From: Streptomyces turgidiscabies Car8
Lineage (GTDB): Bacteria; Actinomycetota; Actinomycetes; Streptomycetales; Streptomycetaceae
Assembly: GCF_000331005.1 (NCBI RefSeq)
Contig: NZ_AEJB01000320.1
Span: forward strand, 1 to 55,806
Length of the DNA stretch: 55,806 nt
Direction of reading: 5' to 3'
Both the position numbers and the translations under genes were made by a program. Shown here piece after piece: positions 1-8,925 of the stretch. The notes beneath the pieces were generated by a model, which saw nothing but the letters and a program-made list of their open reading frames with translations, was not told the DNA's origin and did not search any database. Within the stretch, counting starts at the first letter, position 1; every line of letters starts with the position of its first letter.

Positions 1-1072
1 CCGTTCTCGCGATGACCTCCGCGACCTCCTGCGCCGGGAACGGGCACCGGTGTTCCCCGTGGCCGAAGGAGAAGTGGGCGTTGTTGCCGCCGGTGAGGGC
101 GGAGCCGTCGGTACGGACCTGGGGGTCGGAGTTGGCGCCCTGCAGGCCGAGGAGGAGCAGGTCGCCCGTACGGATGTGCCGGCCGCCCAGGCGGGTGTCG
201 CGGGACGCCCAGCGGCCCGGCATGGTCTGCACGGGCGCGTCCTCCCACAGGACCTCGTTCATCGCCTCGGCGACACTGCTGCGACCGCCGAAGAGGGAGG
301 CCGCGAACCGCTCGTCCGTGAGCATCAGACGCAGCGAGTTGCCCATCCAGTCGGCGGTGGGGTCGTTGCCCGCCGCGATCATGATCATCAGGTCGTGGGC
401 GACCTCCTCGTCCGTGAAGCCGTACGGGTTCGCGAGCATCCGCGAGACCACGTCGTCCGACGGCCGCGCCCGACGGGCGGCCAGCAGTCGGCCCATCGAC
501 TCGATCAGGTGCTGCTGGCCGGCCATGCCGGCCTCCTGCCCACCGGTCATGGCGAGCGCGGCGGAGACCAGGGCGCGCCCGTCCTCGTCGGGGAAACCGA
601 AGAGGCGGGCCATGACCCGTACCGGCAGCCGCATCGCGTACTCCTGGACGAGGTCCGCCTGGCCCCGGGCGCAGACCGAGTCGATCAGCTCGTCCGCGAA
701 CTGCTCTGCGTACGACCGCAGTTCGACCGGGTCGGCCCCCTCCAGCGCATCGCCGATCATCGCGGCGCGCTCACTGTGGCGTTCGCCTACGGTGTAGAGG
801 ACCGAGGGCTGCCGGCGGCCGATCATCGGCAGGTGCGGCCAGTCGGCGGGGATCCGCTCCCACTGGTTCCACAACTCCGAGTCCCGGCTGAACAGCACGG
901 AGTCGCCGGTGACCTGGTGCAGTTCGCGGTAGCCGAGCACCAGCCACGCGGGTACGTCCCCGTCGAGCAGCACCGGTGTCACCGGCCCGTGGTCGCGCCG
1001 CATCTCCCGGTACATCCGGTCGGGTTCGGTCCGCAGCCGGTGGCCGTCGAGGGGGACATGCGCGGCGGTCAC
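1..1072 (-). CDS. Cytochrome P450 of the conservon (CYP157-like, no ExxR), 3' end outside window
   Basis: Partial P450, 357 codons visible; the C-terminus lies beyond base 1. GTG start at 1072 overlaps the cvnD stop by 4 nt (GTGA), with AAGGAG at 1081-1086. Visible landmarks: I-helix AAGNDPT (residues 233-239) and the haem loop FSFGHGEHRC with Cys343 as the iron ligand. The K-helix should carry ExxR but reads E273-V-L-W276, so the normally invariant Arg is Trp. Loss of ExxR is known for the CYP157 family, whose members sit in Streptomyces conservons. Being the last gene of the conservon, it is probably co-expressed with the G-protein module upstream. Substrate unknown. Family call is strong; the CYP157 assignment is inference. 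Confidence 0.93.
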   Translation of the reverse strand, partial: MTAAHVPLDGHRLRTEPDRMYREMRRDHGPVTPVLLDGDVPAWLVLGYRELHQVTGDSVLFSRDSELWNQWERIPADWPHLPMIGRRQPSVLYTVGERHSERAAMIGDALEGADPVELRSYAEQFADELIDSVCARGQADLVQEYAMRLPVRVMARLFGFPDEDGRALVSAALAMTGGQEAGMAGQQHLIESMGRLLAARRARPSDDVVSRMLANPYGFTDEEVAHDLMIMIAAGNDPTADWMGNSLRLMLTDERFAASLFGGRSSVAEAMNEVLWEDAPVQTMPGRWASRDTRLGGRHIRTGDLLLLGLQGANSDPQVRTDGSALTGGNNAHFSFGHGEHRCPFPAQEVAEVIART

Positions 1073-1791
1073 CGGGGCAACTCCTTGTGATGTGCGGCCA
1101 CTTGGCCATCGTGTGTATGTGCGGTGGCTGACTGGGGCTGGACCTGGGACCGGGCACGCCGGTAGCGGTGTCTCGCGTGCTCCACGAGAGCGATCAGCAC
1201 CCGCTTGCTCGAGTTCCGGGCGCGCGCGTCGCAGTGTACGAGCGGTACGTCGGGGTCGAGGTCGAGCGCGTCGCGGATGGCCTGCGGGGCGAAGTCCTGG
1301 CCGCCGAAGTCGTTGCGGGCCACGACGAACGGGGTGCCGTGCTGTTCGAGGCGGTCGATGGCGTACCAGGAGTCGTCGAGGCGGCGCGTGTCGACGAGGA
1401 CGACCGCGCCGAGCGCGCCGGCGAACAGCCGGTCCCAGAGGAACCAGAAGCGTTCCTGGCCCGGCGCCCCGAACAGATACAGCACGTTGTGGGCGTCGAG
1501 CGTGATGCGGCCGAAGTCGAAGGCGACGGTGGTGGCCTTCTTGTCGCGCACCGCGCTGACATCGTCGACGCTCTCACCGGCCCGCGTCATCGTCTCCTCG
1601 GTGCTGAGGGGACGTATCTCGCTGACCGACCGGACGAGCGTCGTCTTGCCTACACCGAAGCCGCCGACGATCACGATCTTCAGCCCGTTGTCGGCGGAGG
1701 CGCGCAGGGGCGGCCGTAGGTCGGCTTCCGCGCGGTCGTCGGTGACGTCGCCCGTGCGGTTGTTCGCGCGGTCAGAGGTTGCGGAGTCCAA
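1069..1791 (-). CDS. cvnD: CvnD, conservon Ras-like small GTPase
   Basis: 240 aa. P-loop GGFGVGKT at residues 43-50, a G3-like segment FGAPGQERF at 107-115, and a degenerate G4 (ARNDF, 158-162) are the signature of the Streptomyces conservon ATP/GTP-binding protein. The first 35 residues are polar and probably disordered. It is known to associate at the membrane with the CvnA sensor, the CvnB roadblock protein and CvnC as a heterotrimeric-G-protein-like complex. The gene overlaps the end of cvnC by 20 nt and the P450 by 4 nt, so the whole unit looks translationally coupled. Confidence 0.95.
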   Translation of the reverse strand: MDSATSDRANNRTGDVTDDRAEADLRPPLRASADNGLKIVIVGGFGVGKTTLVRSVSEIRPLSTEETMTRAGESVDDVSAVRDKKATTVAFDFGRITLDAHNVLYLFGAPGQERFWFLWDRLFAGALGAVVLVDTRRLDDSWYAIDRLEQHGTPFVVARNDFGGQDFAPQAIRDALDLDPDVPLVHCDARARNSSKRVLIALVEHARHRYRRARSQVQPQSATAHTHDGQVAAHHKELPR

Positions 1792-2143
1792 CGAGCACCT
1801 GCTCCAGGATGTCGGGGTCGGTGATGGCGGTCCGGCGCGGATGGCGGGCGCTGACGCGCCCCGCGGCGAGGAGGTCGGCGAGCAGGACCCTGGTGATGCC
1901 CACCGGCAGCCGCAGCACGGCGGCGACCTCCACCACCGCCGTGGGCCGCTCGGCGAGCCGCAGGATCGCGGCGTGCTCGGACTGCATCCCCGGCACCGGA
2001 TCGGACTCGGCGACGACCAGCGTCACCAGGTCGAACGGGTTGTCGGGCGCGGCGCGGCTGCGGCCTCCGGTGAGCGTGTAGAGCCGGTCCGGAGAATCGT
2101 CCCTTCCCGGACGGTTCCCGGGTTGTCCCCCCGGACCATTCAT
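1772..2143 (-). CDS. cvnC: CvnC, DUF742 protein of the conservon
   Basis: 123 aa, winged-helix-like DUF742 protein. The ATG at 2143 overlaps the cvnB stop (ATGA); the open frame extends far upstream but that part is a shadow of cvnB and cvnA. Typical DUF742 features: N-terminal RLYTLTGGR, central FDLVTLVV, then a helical region with LPVGITRVLLADLLAAG and the end ILEQVLVGLRNL. Acts with CvnB and CvnD in the conservon complex; the exact biochemical role is not known. Confidence 0.94.
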   Translation of the reverse strand: MNGPGGQPGNRPGRDDSPDRLYTLTGGRSRAAPDNPFDLVTLVVAESDPVPGMQSEHAAILRLAERPTAVVEVAAVLRLPVGITRVLLADLLAAGRVSARHPRRTAITDPDILEQVLVGLRNL

Positions 2144-2625
2144 GCCGTACGCGGCTGAGTCGCACGGGACTCTGTCGCACGGGGCTCTGTCGTACGGGGC
2201 TGAGTCGTCCGGGGCTGGGCGCGCAGGTGCTCCCCGAGCTGCTCGACGAGTTCGCTCATGTTGTGGCCGACGAGCCCGGTGTCCGCGTCCTCGGTGGTGA
2301 CGACGGCCAGGTGTGCGCCCTGGCCCGCCTCGACGATGAACAGCACCCCGCCGTAGAACTCCGTCATCGCGGTCCGCACACCTCCGCTGCCGTCCCCGAA
2401 CTCCACGGAGGCGCCGTGCGACAGCGACTGGATACCGGCGGCGATCGCGGCGAGCTGGTCCGCCTGGTCGACGGACAGCTCCGGCGTACGGCACAGTTTC
2501 AGGCCGTCCCGGGACAGCACGAGCGCGTGCCGGGCACCCGGGGTGCGCTCCAGGAGGCCCTCGATGAGCCAGGTCAGCTTCTCGTCGGCGGTCGTCGGTC
2601 CGGGGCCGAGGCCAGTGCCGGTCAT
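2140..2625 (-). CDS. cvnB: CvnB, roadblock/LC7 domain protein of the conservon
   Basis: 161 aa. Roadblock/LC7 fold segments are recognisable: LTWLIEGLLERTPGARHALVL near the N-terminus and GVLFIVEAGQGAHLAVVTT before the C-terminal helix. This family is a GTPase-activating or scaffold partner of MglA/CvnD-type GTPases. The ATG at 2625 overlaps the cvnA stop by 4 nt. The C-terminal tail is a low-complexity run built on repeated (T/A)(Q/E)PR(T/A) units, visible in DNA as a repeated ctctgtcg/ctgagtcg pattern at 2150-2215. Confidence 0.95.
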   Translation of the reverse strand: MTGTGLGPGPTTADEKLTWLIEGLLERTPGARHALVLSRDGLKLCRTPELSVDQADQLAAIAAGIQSLSHGASVEFGDGSGGVRTAMTEFYGGVLFIVEAGQGAHLAVVTTEDADTGLVGHNMSELVEQLGEHLRAQPRTTQPRTTEPRATESRATQPRTA

Positions 2626-4691
2626 GGGGTGGGGTCGCCTTCCGGGTGGGAGGTGGTGGGGGGTGAGGTGGCGGGCGGTACGGGCGCCGCTTCCGCCGGG
2701 GTCGAGGGAGCCTGCGCGGGGGCGGCGGAGGGCGGAGGCGGTGGCTCCGGGCTGGTGCTGCCCTGGAGGGCCGCCTGGTCGGGCACGGTGCCGCGCACGG
2801 CCTGCCGGAAGGTCCCGAAACGGGCCACCCGCTCGCGCGTGTCGTCCGGGTCGGGCGGTGCGAGAGGGATGGAGAACCTCGACCCGTCGGCCGGTGCGGC
2901 CCCCCGCGCGCGTTCGGCGGCGGCGAGCGTACGACCCCGCCGCCGCTGCGGCAGCTCGTCGGAGGGCGCCTCCGCGGTGGGGCTCTCCGGCTGTTCCGGG
3001 GCGTGGTCGGGGGACTCGTGCGTCGGTACGGGGTCCGGGTCCAGGTCGCCGACTGCGGCACGCGCGGCTGTGTACGACTGGCCCGCGTAGGGCTGCTCCG
3101 CGTACGGCTGGGCGGTGTCCGACTGCTCCGCGTGGGGCTCCTGGGGCCGGGACCGGTCCGCGTACGGTCCCTGTGTGGAGGACCTTTCCGCGTATGGCCT
3201 GTCCGCGTAGGGCCCCTGGGCGGGGGGCCGGTCCCCGTACGGCTCCTGTGTGGAGGGCGGGTCCCCGTACGGCTTTTCGGGGTACGGCCATTCCGCGTGG
3301 CCCTCCTCCGCGTACGACACCGACAGATGCTGTCCCTGTCCCTGTCCCTCCTCCTGGTCCTCGGAGCGGGCTTCCCAGGGTTCGCCGGGAGTGGGTGCCG
3401 GGGCCGCGGGCGCCTCCGGTACGGGCGGTGTCATCCGCGTCGGCGGAGTCGTTGGTGTCGGCAGCGGCGGGGCCACGACCGCGTCCCCGGCCAGGATGTC
3501 CTGCGGGATCAGCACCAGGACGCCGGTGCCCCCGCGCGCGGAGGGGCGGAAGGAGATCTTGAGGCCGTACTTGCGGGCCAGCCTGCCGACGACGGAGAGG
3601 CCCAGGCGGGTGCCGGTGAGGCCACCGAGCCCGATGCCGTCGGCGTTCCGCCCGCCGCCCTTGGTGTCGTTGCTCCCGTCCTCCCCGGAGACGGCCCGTT
3701 CGGCGCGGCGCAGCTGCACGTCGCTCATGGCCAGGCCGCTGTCCTCGACGGAGACGATGATCCCGGCGGGGACCTCCTCGACGTACACATGGACCTCGGC
3801 GGTCGGCGGCGAGAAGTTCGCGGCGTTGTCGAGGAGTTCGGCCAGCGCGTGCATGACGCCCTCGGCGGCGTGTCCCGCGACGGCGGCGGCGCTGGCGGAG
3901 TGCACGCGCACGCGCTGGTACCCGCTGATGCGGCCCATGGCGCCGCGCAGAATCGACTCCATGACGATCGGGCGGGCCCAGCGGCGGCCCGAACGGGCGC
4001 CCGAGAGGACGGCGACGGAGTCGGCGAGGCGGCCCGCCTGGGCGGTGCGGTGGTCGAGGTGGAGGAGGTCGGCGACGACGTCCTCGTCGGTGTGCCGGTC
4101 CTCCATGGCGCGCAGGTCGGCGAGGGTGCTCGTGGCCAGCGCCTGCATCCGGCCGGCCGCGTTGGCGGTGGCCGCGAGGGCCGCCGCCCGCTCCTGCTTG
4201 GCCCGGCGCAGCTCTTCGGTCAGACGGGCGATGTCCTCGGTGAGCAGGGTGAGCTCGTGGGCCTTCGCCTGCTGGAGGCGCGTGAACTCCTGGGCGGAGG
4301 CCTCGTGGAGGCGGACCCGTTCGCGGACGAGGTCGGCGGACACGCGCGCGCGTTCCCGTTCCAGATCGGCTGTCAGCCCGGCCCGTACCTGGTTCAGCTC
4401 CTCGGTGAGGCGGGCGCGGTCGTGCAGCAGACGCCCGGCGTCGTCGCTGACGGCCGTGAGCCGACGCTGCGCCAGCCGGGCGGACCGGATGCCGTGGGCG
4501 GCCACGGTGACGGCCGCGCACAGCAGCAGCGCCGCGCCGGCTCCGCCCAGGGCGAGCGGGACTCGCGCCTCGTTCGACGCCCGGGAGACCGCGCCGACCA
4601 CCGCGAGCGCGGCGAGTACGGCGGTGAGCAGCGGGGCGGGCAGGAGAGCACGGTAGGCGGGGCGTTCGCCTGGCTGGCGGGGCGCGGTCAT
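2622..4691 (-). CDS. cvnA: CvnA, membrane sensor histidine-kinase-like protein of the conservon
   Basis: 689 aa from the ATG at 4691, which has GAGGA at normal spacing. An in-frame TTG at 4844 would add 51 acidic residues but has no clear ribosome site and its first 27 codons lose GC bias, so I prefer 4691. Two membrane segments (about 16-36 and 45-66) are followed by a long charged coiled coil (80-180). A degenerate phosphoacceptor region contains LDHRTAQ, and a GHKL ATPase domain carries N-box ELLDNAANFS (285-294) and EDSGLA (316-321). The last 250 residues are Pro/Glu/Tyr-rich with repeated (P/E)YG/YA(D/E) units, likely disordered. Signal sensed unknown. Confidence 0.92.
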   Translation of the reverse strand: MTAPRQPGERPAYRALLPAPLLTAVLAALAVVGAVSRASNEARVPLALGGAGAALLLCAAVTVAAHGIRSARLAQRRLTAVSDDAGRLLHDRARLTEELNQVRAGLTADLERERARVSADLVRERVRLHEASAQEFTRLQQAKAHELTLLTEDIARLTEELRRAKQERAAALAATANAAGRMQALATSTLADLRAMEDRHTDEDVVADLLHLDHRTAQAGRLADSVAVLSGARSGRRWARPIVMESILRGAMGRISGYQRVRVHSASAAAVAGHAAEGVMHALAELLDNAANFSPPTAEVHVYVEEVPAGIIVSVEDSGLAMSDVQLRRAERAVSGEDGSNDTKGGGRNADGIGLGGLTGTRLGLSVVGRLARKYGLKISFRPSARGGTGVLVLIPQDILAGDAVVAPPLPTPTTPPTRMTPPVPEAPAAPAPTPGEPWEARSEDQEEGQGQGQHLSVSYAEEGHAEWPYPEKPYGDPPSTQEPYGDRPPAQGPYADRPYAERSSTQGPYADRSRPQEPHAEQSDTAQPYAEQPYAGQSYTAARAAVGDLDPDPVPTHESPDHAPEQPESPTAEAPSDELPQRRRGRTLAAAERARGAAPADGSRFSIPLAPPDPDDTRERVARFGTFRQAVRGTVPDQAALQGSTSPEPPPPPSAAPAQAPSTPAEAAPVPPATSPPTTSHPEGDPTP

Positions 4692-4969
4692 GAAGGGGTC
4701 CTCGGTCGATTCCTCGGTCGGATCCTCGGCGGTGTGCTCGGCTGCGTCCTCGGTGCTGCTGCCTGGGCCAAGGGGCCCTGCGGGGGTGTCTGCGGGGCGC
4801 CTGTGCAATCGGTTTGTGAGCGAGTTGTGACTGATGGTGCTCAACTCGTCGCAACTATAGGGGAGTTAGTGAGCGAGTTTGAGGTGTTTCGGCTCGGTCC
4901 CCACAAACCGTCCACGTTTCGCCGGGCGCTCGGACGGTCACTGTCAGTGGCGGGATGCATGCTGGGGTC

Positions 4970-7894
4970 ATGACGGATCTTCGGCCGCTGGAGGCGGAAC
5001 TGCGGAAGGCCGTCCGGGGCGAGGTCGGTTTCGACGCCATGTCCCGGGCGCTGACCACCATGGACGCGTCGAACTACCGGCGCGTCCCGCTGGGCGTGGT
5101 CGCCCCGCGCGACGCGGACGACGTCGCGGCGGCCCTCGCCGTCTGCCGGGCGCACGGGGTGCCGGTCGTGGCGCGCGGCGGGGGCACGTCGATCGCCGGC
5201 CAGGCGACGGGCACAGGGGTCGTTCTGGACTTCACGCGGCATATGGGCCACCTCCTCTCCCTCAACCACGAGGAACGGACGGCTGTTGTTCAGCCAGGGC
5301 TGGTTCTCGACCGTCTTCAGGAGGCCGCCGCCCCGCACGGCCTGCGTTTCGGCCCCGACCCGTCGACCCACAGCCGCTGCACGCTCGGCGGCATGATCGG
5401 CAACAACTCCTGCGGCCCGCACTCCGTCGCCTGGGGCACGACGGCGGACAGTGTGCGCGAGCTGACGGTGATCCGCGCGCGCGGCGACCGCCTCCGCCTG
5501 GGACAGGGCTGGTCGGGCGCCCCGGAGGGCCTGCGACAGCTGGCGGAGGGCGAGTTGGCCCGCCTGCGCACAGGCTTCCCGGACCTCCCCCGCCGTATCT
5601 CCGGGTACGCGCTGGACGCACTGCTGCCCGAGAAGGGCGCGGATGTCGCCCGCTCCTTCTGCGGCTCGGAGGGCACCCTGGGCATCGTCACGGAGGCGGT
5701 CGTCCGGCTGGTCGAGGCCCCGCGCGCGCGTGCGCTGGCCGTGCTGGCGTACGCGGACGAGAGCGGGGCGGCGGACGCGGCGGCGGGTCTGCTGCCGTAC
5801 GGTCCGCTGACGGTCGAGGGCATGGCCGCCGACCTGGTCCGGACCCCCACCGACCTGCCCCGGGGCGGCGCCTGGCTGTTCGTGGAGACGGGCGGCGCGA
5901 CCCCGGCGGAGGCACGCGCGCGGGCGGACACGATCGTGCGCGCGGCGGACGTCGGTGACGCCCTGGTGGTGTCCGACCCGGCCGGTCAACGCGCCCTGTG
6001 GCGCATCCGGGAGGACGCGAGCGGCACGGCGACGAGGATGCCGGACGGCACGGAGGCCTGGCCCGGCTGGGAGGACTGCGCGGTACCCCCACGCCGACTG
6101 GGCGCCTACCTCAGGGACTTCAGACGGCTCCTCGCGGACCACGGCCTGCGCGGCACACCGTACGGCCACTTCGGCGACGGCTGCATCCACGTACGCATCG
6201 ACTTCGACCTCCTGACCGCGCCGGGCGTGGCACGCTTCCGCCGCTTCTCGGAGGACCTGGCGGAGCTGGTGGTGTCGCACGGCGGCTCCCTGTCCGGCGA
6301 ACACGGCGACGGCCAGGCCCGCGCGGAACTGCTCCCGAAGATGTACGCCCCCGAGGTGATCGCCCTCTTCGAGCGCGCGAAGTCCCTCTGGGACCCGGAC
6401 GACCTCCTGAACCCCGGCATGCTGGTCCGCCCCGCCCGCCTGGACGAGAACCTCCGCTTCGCGGTCCTCCCCCGAGAGCCGGTGGACGTGGTCTTCGGCT
6501 ATCCGTCGGACGGCGGCAACTTCGCGGCGGCGGTCAGCAGGTGCGTGGGCGTGGCCAAGTGCCGTACGCCGGCGGCGATCGGCAAGGGGAGTTCAGGGGG
6601 ACACGGGGGACAAGGGGGCCATGGAGGCCATGGGGCCTCGGGGGGTGGCGGAGGCTCAGATGTCATGTGCCCGTCCTTCCGGGTGACGGGCGAGGAGGCG
6701 CACTCCACGCGGGGGCGGGCCCGGCTGCTGCACGAGATGCTCGCGGGCGAGGTGATCACGGACGGCTGGCGCTCGGAGGAGGTCCGCGACGCCCTGGACC
6801 TGTGCCTCTCCTGCAAGGGCTGCCGCTCGGACTGCCCGGTCGAGGTCGACATGGCCACGTACAAGGCGGAGTTCCTCCACCACCACTGGGCAGGCCGACT
6901 GCGCCCGGCGGCCCACTACGCGATGGGGTGGCTGCCGGTCTGGCTGGGGACGGTCGCCCGTACGCGTACGGCGAGGCTGGTCAACTCCCTTGCGGGGATA
7001 GGGGTGTTGGCGGCGACGGCGAAACGGCTCGGCGGAATCGCGCCCGAGCGGGAGATCCCGGCGGTGGCGGGGGAGACGTTCAGCCGGTGGTGGGGGAGGC
7101 GGGCGGCTGCGCCTGACAGCGGCGGCGGTCGGCGGACGGTCGTCCTCTGGCCCGACACGTTCACCGACCACCTGAGTCCCTCGGTGGGGCAGGCGGCCGT
7201 ACGCGTACTGGAGACGGCGGGCCTGGAGGTGACGCTGCCGCCGACCGGACGGAGGACAGGCCGGTTGCCCGTCCCCACCCGTGTCTGCTGCGGCCTGACG
7301 TACATCTCGACGGGCCAACTGGACCGGGCCCGCGTGGTGTTGCGCCGCACGCTCGACCTGATGGAACCTGACCTGGACGCGGGCACCCCGGTGACGGTCC
7401 TTGAACCGAGCTGCGCGGCAGCCCTCCGCACGGACCTGCCTGAACTACTGCCCGACGACCCGCGCGCGCGTCGCCTCGCCGACTCGGTCCTCACCTTCGC
7501 GGAGACCCTGGAACACCACGCCCCCGACTGGACCCCGCCCCGCGTGGACCGCCCGGCGACCGGCCAGACCCACTGCCACCAGCACGCGGTGCTGGGCGAC
7601 GCGGCGGACCGCCGACTGCGCACGGCGGCGGGCCTGACGGGTGAACTGACGGGCGGCTGCTGCGGCCTGGCCGGCAACTTCGGCTTCGAGAAGGGCCACT
7701 ACGAGGTGTCGACGGCCTGCGCGGAGGAACGGCTGCTGCCGGCGGTACGGGAGGCGGCCGAGGGGACGGTGATCCTGGCGGACGGCTTCTCGTGCCGGAC
7801 ACAGCTTCAGCAGCTGGCGGGGGTGCGGGGGCGGCATCTGGCGGAGGTGCTGGCGGAGAGCCTGATGGAGGGAGCGGAGGGGGACGGGGGGTGA
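4970..7894 (+). CDS. FAD-linked oxidase fused to Fe-S protein (GlcD-GlcF / D-lactate dehydrogenase type)
   Basis: 974 aa from the ATG at 4970; an ATG five codons upstream is possible. The N-terminal half is a PCMH-type FAD domain (RGGGTSIAGQ, residues 69-78) with the FAD-oxidase C-terminal domain (GHFGDGCIHVR, then GEHGDGQAR). The second half carries one full 4Fe-4S motif (CLSCKGCRSDCP, about 611-622), the split upstream motif AKCR...MCPS, and two CCG motifs (near 773 and 897) as in GlcF/LldE/HdrB proteins. It should oxidise a 2-hydroxyacid such as D-lactate or glycolate and pass electrons to quinone. A Gly/His linker at 6591-6657 splits the first cluster. Transcribed divergently from the conservon. 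Confidence 0.9.
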   Translation: MTDLRPLEAELRKAVRGEVGFDAMSRALTTMDASNYRRVPLGVVAPRDADDVAAALAVCRAHGVPVVARGGGTSIAGQATGTGVVLDFTRHMGHLLSLNHEERTAVVQPGLVLDRLQEAAAPHGLRFGPDPSTHSRCTLGGMIGNNSCGPHSVAWGTTADSVRELTVIRARGDRLRLGQGWSGAPEGLRQLAEGELARLRTGFPDLPRRISGYALDALLPEKGADVARSFCGSEGTLGIVTEAVVRLVEAPRARALAVLAYADESGAADAAAGLLPYGPLTVEGMAADLVRTPTDLPRGGAWLFVETGGATPAEARARADTIVRAADVGDALVVSDPAGQRALWRIREDASGTATRMPDGTEAWPGWEDCAVPPRRLGAYLRDFRRLLADHGLRGTPYGHFGDGCIHVRIDFDLLTAPGVARFRRFSEDLAELVVSHGGSLSGEHGDGQARAELLPKMYAPEVIALFERAKSLWDPDDLLNPGMLVRPARLDENLRFAVLPREPVDVVFGYPSDGGNFAAAVSRCVGVAKCRTPAAIGKGSSGGHGGQGGHGGHGASGGGGGSDVMCPSFRVTGEEAHSTRGRARLLHEMLAGEVITDGWRSEEVRDALDLCLSCKGCRSDCPVEVDMATYKAEFLHHHWAGRLRPAAHYAMGWLPVWLGTVARTRTARLVNSLAGIGVLAATAKRLGGIAPEREIPAVAGETFSRWWGRRAAAPDSGGGRRTVVLWPDTFTDHLSPSVGQAAVRVLETAGLEVTLPPTGRRTGRLPVPTRVCCGLTYISTGQLDRARVVLRRTLDLMEPDLDAGTPVTVLEPSCAAALRTDLPELLPDDPRARRLADSVLTFAETLEHHAPDWTPPRVDRPATGQTHCHQHAVLGDAADRRLRTAAGLTGELTGGCCGLAGNFGFEKGHYEVSTACAEERLLPAVREAAEGTVILADGFSCRTQLQQLAGVRGRHLAEVLAESLMEGAEGDGG

Positions 7895-7959
7895 GCGAGG
7901 GACTGTTCCTCGCCGCCCACGCGCACAAGCAACCGGCCAGCCGGAAGAAAATGGTCGCT

Positions 7960-8544
7960 ATGAAGCACGAGTACGAGGCCAAGTTCCTTGACATCGACGT
8001 CACCGAGCTCCAGGTCAAGCTCACCGACCTGGGCGCCACGCAGGCATTCCCCCGCACCCGCCTCACCCGGAAGATCTTCGAGAACGACGCCCTCGACGCC
8101 GGCCAGTGGATCAGGCTGCGCGACGAGGGCACACGCTCCACGCTGACACTCAAGCACGTCACCGACGCCACGCGCATCGACGGCACCACCGAGATCGAGA
8201 CCGAGGTCGGCGACCTGCACGCCATGGCCGAGATTCTGCACGGCCTCGGCCTGCGAGAGGTCCGCTATCAGGAGAACTACCGAGAGGAATGGCGCCTGGG
8301 CGAGGTCGTCTTCGACTTCGACACCTGGCCGGACCTGCCCACCTTCGTCGAGATCGAAGGCCCCGACGAAGCGTCGGTCCGTCAGGCGGCAGCTCTGCTG
8401 GACCTCGACTACAGCACTGCGCGCTTCGGCAGCGTCGACGAGATCTACAGGACCGAGTCAGGCCGCGACATCCTGGCCGAAGCCACGCTCCTCTTCGCCG
8501 ACCCCGACACCGACAGGAGTGAGGCTGCGGTCGCCGGGCTCTGA
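7960..8544 (+). CDS. CYTH-domain protein (class IV adenylate cyclase / thiamine-triphosphatase superfamily)
   Basis: 194 aa. The N-terminus HEYEAKF fits the ExExK signature of the CYTH triphosphate-tunnel fold, and the expected charged strands follow: WIRLRDEG, LTLKHV, TEIETEVGD, YREEWRLGEVVFDFDTWP and FVEIEGPDE. Start chosen at 7960 because the signature begins there; ATG 7951 and a GTG at 7891 overlapping the upstream stop are alternatives. The enzyme probably acts on a nucleotide, thiamine or inorganic triphosphate with Mg or Mn; the substrate cannot be read from sequence. Confidence 0.85.
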   Translation: MKHEYEAKFLDIDVTELQVKLTDLGATQAFPRTRLTRKIFENDALDAGQWIRLRDEGTRSTLTLKHVTDATRIDGTTEIETEVGDLHAMAEILHGLGLREVRYQENYREEWRLGEVVFDFDTWPDLPTFVEIEGPDEASVRQAAALLDLDYSTARFGSVDEIYRTESGRDILAEATLLFADPDTDRSEAAVAGL

Positions 8545-8601
8545 GTACGGAGTGAGGGGACCGAACAACCGCGGGCCCCCTCACCTCACCTCATCCCCTG
8601 T

Positions 8602-8925
8602 TCAGTTCAGCCGGTTCAGCCGCTGTCCCCGGCTCTCGGCGACGCGAAGCGCATCACGCAGGGCCTCGGTCAATCGCTCCGCGAGGAAACGGAGTTCGCC
8701 CCGTGGAGTGTCCGGGAGCAGTTCGTGGGCGTGCGCCAGCAGTTCCGTGCCCATGCCGAGCTGGATCGACTCCGTCGCGTCGGCCAGCCGGGACACGGGG
8801 CCACCGTGGTCGTCGGTGATCAGGTAACAGGGCCTGCCCTCCTGGCCGGTCCAGGGCAACAGGCGTGGCTCGTGCGGCAGTTCAGGGGCGTCAGTCGACT
8901 CCGTCGACACCGGTTCCGCTCGCAT
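8602..8925 (-). CDS. Conserved Streptomyces hypothetical protein
   Basis: 107 aa. No recognised domain. Mixed alpha content with the segment GRPCYLITDDHGGPVSRLAD followed by a helical LLPDTPRGELRFLAERLTEAL region. Its ATG overlaps the stop of the upstream gene by one base (TGATG), so the two are a translationally coupled pair. Pairs like this next to a small GntR regulator are common in Streptomyces; function unknown. Confidence 0.75.
   Translation of the reverse strand: MRAEPVSTESTDAPELPHEPRLLPWTGQEGRPCYLITDDHGGPVSRLADATESIQLGMGTELLAHAHELLPDTPRGELRFLAERLTEALRDALRVAESRGQRLNRLN

Noticed and set aside
4692..4844. Extended CvnA N-terminus from TTG
   Set aside because: No ribosome site and weak codon bias in the first part; cannot be fully excluded.
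2140..4854. 904-aa minus-strand ORF as one gene
   Set aside because: Only its last 161 codons are cvnB; the rest is a shadow of cvnA in another frame.
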